A stretch of DNA of 37,455 nt from Buttiauxella warmboldiae (GTDB lineage Bacteria; Pseudomonadota; Gammaproteobacteria; Enterobacterales; Enterobacteriaceae): contig NZ_RPOH01000116.1 of NCBI RefSeq assembly GCF_003818135.1, positions 1-37,455 on the forward strand, written 5' to 3'. Shown piece after piece: positions 35,009 through 37,455 of the stretch. Made by a program: the position numbers and the translations under genes. The notes beneath the pieces are model-generated. The model saw nothing but the letters and a program-made list of their open reading frames with translations, searched no databases and had not been told where the DNA came from. The number at the start of each line of letters is the position of its first letter. Positions within the stretch are counted from its first letter, which is position 1.

Positions 35009-35925
35009 CACCGCGTCTCCTTCTCATTTAAGCGTGAGACGCGGATAAAGCAGGCGGCGATGCCCGCCACCATCATAAATACCAATACCGATGCCGCCGA
35101 CCCCATACCCATCTCCTGATACGAGATGATTTGCTCACGGGCGTAGCCGGAAACGGACATCGTCGCCTCACTGTTGGAAGTCAGTACGAAGATCAAATCG
35201 AAGATGCGCATCGCATCCATCACGCGGAAGATCAGCGCAACAATCATGGCGGGCATAATCAACGGTAGCGTAATGCGCTTAAAGCGTTGCCAGGCGCTGG
35301 CCCCATCCACGCGAGCCGCCTCGTAAAGATCGTTGGGAATAAGCTGGAGCGCCGCCAGCAGCATTAGCGCCATAAACGGCGTGGTTTTCCAGACGTCTGT
35401 AATGACCACCGCCCACATGGATAACGACGGTTCGGCAATCCATGCCAGATACGCCTCATAGCCGAATATTTTCGCCAGCAAATCGTTTACCACGCCGTAC
35501 CGATCGTGGAACATCCAGCCCCACATTTTAGCGCTCACAATGGTGGGGATCGCCCACGGCACCAGAATTGCGGTGCGCACTAAACCCTGGCCGCGAAATT
35601 TCTGGTTCATCAGCAGCGCCAGCAACATCCCCAGTATCAGCTCGAAGCCAACAGAAACTACGGTAAACCATAACGTGTTACCCACGGCTTGCCACCAGAG
35701 CGGATCGGCCAATACCCCGCGACTCTCGCCTTCATGGATAGCGTAATAGTTTGCCAGCCCCACCATTTCGTACCCGGAGGGGTTGTCGAGCATGGCGTTG
35801 GTGAAGCTGAAAAAGAAGGTGCGCGCAAGCGGCCAACCTGCCGCCAGTGCAAGCAGTATTAGCGCTGGCGCCACCAGTATCCATGCGGTACGGCGGCGCC
35901 GCTGCTGATAGCCTGAATGCAGCAA
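35008..35925 (-). CDS. Disaccharide ABC importer permease, MalF type
   Basis: This 305-aa inner-membrane protein of the BPD_transp_1 family has about six hydrophobic segments and an EAA loop, YEAARVDGASAWQRFKRITL, near residues 195-214. The start is a TTG directly after the binding-protein stop codon; AAGGA lies about 10 nt upstream and no in-frame ATG or GTG is suitable without removing the first membrane segment. Tight packing suggests translational coupling to the binding-protein gene. It pairs with the MalG-type protein to form the channel. Confidence 0.92.
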   Translation of the reverse strand: MLHSGYQQRRRRTAWILVAPALILLALAAGWPLARTFFFSFTNAMLDNPSGYEMVGLANYYAIHEGESRGVLADPLWWQAVGNTLWFTVVSVGFELILGMLLALLMNQKFRGQGLVRTAILVPWAIPTIVSAKMWGWMFHDRYGVVNDLLAKIFGYEAYLAWIAEPSLSMWAVVITDVWKTTPFMALMLLAALQLIPNDLYEAARVDGASAWQRFKRITLPLIMPAMIVALIFRVMDAMRIFDLIFVLTSNSEATMSVSGYAREQIISYQEMGMGSAASVLVFMMVAGIAACFIRVSRLNEKETR

Positions 35926-37191
35926 TTAATGCCAGTCCTTACCTTTGACGCGCTCAAGGCGTTTTTGCAGCTCCGCCACGGCGGTCTTGCCGTCGCTGCC
36001 CCCGTTGAGCACTTTGAAGGTTACGTTGAAGATGGCGTTAGAGACGCGTGGATACTGACTCTTGGTCGCCGTTGCCGGACGAGGAACGGCGTTAGCAAAG
36101 ATATCTTTAAACATCGTTAAATGCGGTGCAGCTTCCAGCACGGCTTTGTCTTCATAGAGTGCTGAACGCGTCGGTGCGAAGCCTAAAAATTTAAGCTGCA
36201 TCTTCTGCGAGTCGGCATCGGTGAGAATTTTCAGCAGCGCAATGGCCGCCTCTTTGTTTTTGGTATTGGCATTAACCGACCACTGCCAACCACCGAGTGC
36301 ATTCGCCGATTTACCATCCGGCCCGGCTGGCAACGGCGCTACGCCAACTTTACCTTTCAGCGGGCTATCCGCCCCTTGTGAGAGTAAGTACGCATAAGGC
36401 CAGTTGCGCATAAACAGCGCGTCACCATTCTGGAACACCGCCCGCGACTCTTCCTCCTTATAGCCTAGCGCCCCTTTCGGCGTAATGTTGCCAATCCAGC
36501 CCGCAACCATATCCAGCGCTGCCGCCGCCTGCGGATTGTTAACCGTCACCTTCCCTTTTTCGTCGATAATGGTGCCGCCACCGTAGGAATCAATCCACTC
36601 CAGCGCGTTGCACGTCAGCCCTTCATACGATTTGCCCTGGAAGATCATCCCCCAGAAGTTTTTATGCCCCGCCTTGCGCTCTTCGTCCTGAATTTTGGTG
36701 GCGATGCGCGTCAGATCTTCCCAGGTTTTCGGCGGCTGCTCCTGGTATTTCTCCAGCAAATCTTTGCGGTAATAAAGCACGCCGGTATCAAGATACGCCG
36801 GAACCGCTTTCACCTTGCCGTTGACCGTGTTGTTCGCCCACGGGCCGGGGAAGAAATCCCCTTTCATATCGCTCACCGCATCGGTCAAATCAAGCGTTTG
36901 CTTATCCAGCAGCCCGACCCAGATGGTATCCGACTGGAATAAATCCACCGCTTTTTCATCTTTAGCGGCAAACAGTTGTTGCAGCAGCGCAAGTTTTTCA
37001 TCTGACGCTGCCGGGAATTCGATAAACTCCAGCTTATTGCTGGTCTGTTTTTCAAAACGATCTTTGACGTAGTTGCAGTATTCCTTACCGCCAGGGGAGA
37101 TTGGGCATTCCATACGCAGAGTGTCGGCAAGCGCGGCGTTAGAAACGCCCGCGAGCGCTAAGGTAATAAGACTTAACGTCAGCTTTTTCAT
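35926..37191 (-). CDS. Extracellular sugar-binding protein of a disaccharide ABC importer
   Basis: This 421-aa periplasmic protein has a signal peptide (about residues 1-22, cleavage ALA-DT) and the type II solute-binding fold of the SBP_bac_1 family (MalE/ThuE-like). Blocks such as VPAYLDTGVLYYRKDLLEKY (about 128-147) and GNGDALFMRNWPYA-like FQNGDALFMRNWPYA are typical of sugar-binding members. AGGA lies before the ATG. It heads a six-gene operon: binding protein, two permeases, ATPase and two GH13 enzymes. Relatives bind trehalose, maltose, sucrose or isomaltulose; the linked hydrolases favour isomaltulose/trehalulose-type alpha-glucosides. Confidence 0.92.
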   Translation of the reverse strand: MKKLTLSLITLALAGVSNAALADTLRMECPISPGGKEYCNYVKDRFEKQTSNKLEFIEFPAASDEKLALLQQLFAAKDEKAVDLFQSDTIWVGLLDKQTLDLTDAVSDMKGDFFPGPWANNTVNGKVKAVPAYLDTGVLYYRKDLLEKYQEQPPKTWEDLTRIATKIQDEERKAGHKNFWGMIFQGKSYEGLTCNALEWIDSYGGGTIIDEKGKVTVNNPQAAAALDMVAGWIGNITPKGALGYKEEESRAVFQNGDALFMRNWPYAYLLSQGADSPLKGKVGVAPLPAGPDGKSANALGGWQWSVNANTKNKEAAIALLKILTDADSQKMQLKFLGFAPTRSALYEDKAVLEAAPHLTMFKDIFANAVPRPATATKSQYPRVSNAIFNVTFKVLNGGSDGKTAVAELQKRLERVKGKDWH

Positions 37192-37455
37192 TGTTTCCTC
37201 GTTTGTTCAGAACCCAGGAGAGGTGAAAAAACAGCCACATCAGTCCAGAACTTAGTCAACAACCTGGCCTGGCGGCAACTTAGCGCCCTGACCTTTGTGC
37301 GAATACTCGACCTGGTGCACGTATCGTTATTTTTTATTTCATTTTTCCCGAAGACGCGCTACACAGCGCGCCTCAGGCTGATGACAAACCCCATGGGTTT
37401 CGCAAAACGAACAGAGACCATCAATAAAAAACAAGGAAAATCAATTTATTGATTT
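37192..37455 (-). promoter_or_regulatory. Upstream region of the disaccharide operon
   Basis: These 264 bp up to the window edge contain no convincing gene. AAACCC-CAT-GGGTTT (37386-37400) is a perfect 6-bp inverted repeat that could bind a regulator. A GC-rich imperfect hairpin (ACGCGCTACACAGCGCGC) lies near 37350. The regulator gene of this operon is not inside the window. Confidence 0.4.

Noticed and set aside
37296-37311. CRP site upstream of the disaccharide operon
   Set aside because: TGTGC-N6-TCGAC matches the consensus in too few positions to support a call.

Overview
The window is chromosomal DNA of a member of the Enterobacteriaceae. Proteins such as LdhA, AldA, the NifJ/YdbK flavodoxin oxidoreductase, HslJ, YdbJ, YnbE, YdcF and YncE read as close orthologues of the Escherichia coli proteins, while the accessory sugar and diamine genes point to an Enterobacter/Lelliottia/Kosakonia-like, probably plant-associated relative. 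The genus cannot be fixed from this sequence. Every gene called is intact; no transposase, tRNA, rRNA, CRISPR or phage gene was seen.

Left part (1-5.6 kb): ddc and dat form a minus-strand operon for 1,3-diaminopropane synthesis from L-2,4-diaminobutyrate. They are preceded by about 560 bp of AT-rich, structured, mostly non-coding DNA. Then come a zinc-less MDR-family oxidoreductase and its likely LysR regulator. Core part (5.6-14.7 kb): ydbH-ynbE-ydbL (inner-to-outer membrane lipid bridge), ldhA, hslJ, ydbJ and nifJ. Next (14.8-18.5 kb): a secreted alpha/beta hydrolase, yncE with a perfect 7-1-7 Fur box, and aldA.

Accessory catabolic cassette 1 (18.7-28.8 kb): a SorC-type regulator faces a plus-strand operon encoding a ribose-type periplasmic sugar-binding protein, a DUF2291 lipoprotein, a double-domain ABC ATPase, a permease, a split two-subunit transketolase, an FGGY kinase and an L-fucose-isomerase-fold isomerase. 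This combination fits the non-oxidative D-apiose route: apiose to apulose, then apulose 4-phosphate, then dihydroxyacetone phosphate plus xylulose 5-phosphate. The cassette sits between aldA and ydcF, which are neighbours in E. coli.

Accessory catabolic cassette 2 (29.7-37.2 kb, minus strand): a binding protein, two permeases, a MalK/UgpC-type ATPase and two GH13 alpha-glucosidases. This is the layout of the isomaltulose/trehalulose (pal) operon described in Erwinia rhapontici. The two hydrolases differ at the residue after the catalytic nucleophile (Val versus Ala), which suggests split specificity. The ATPase C-terminus runs into a dispersed GC-rich repeat.

Together the two cassettes would feed plant-derived branched pentose and sucrose-isomer sugars into glycolysis and the pentose phosphate pathway. 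Substrates are inferred from gene content only.
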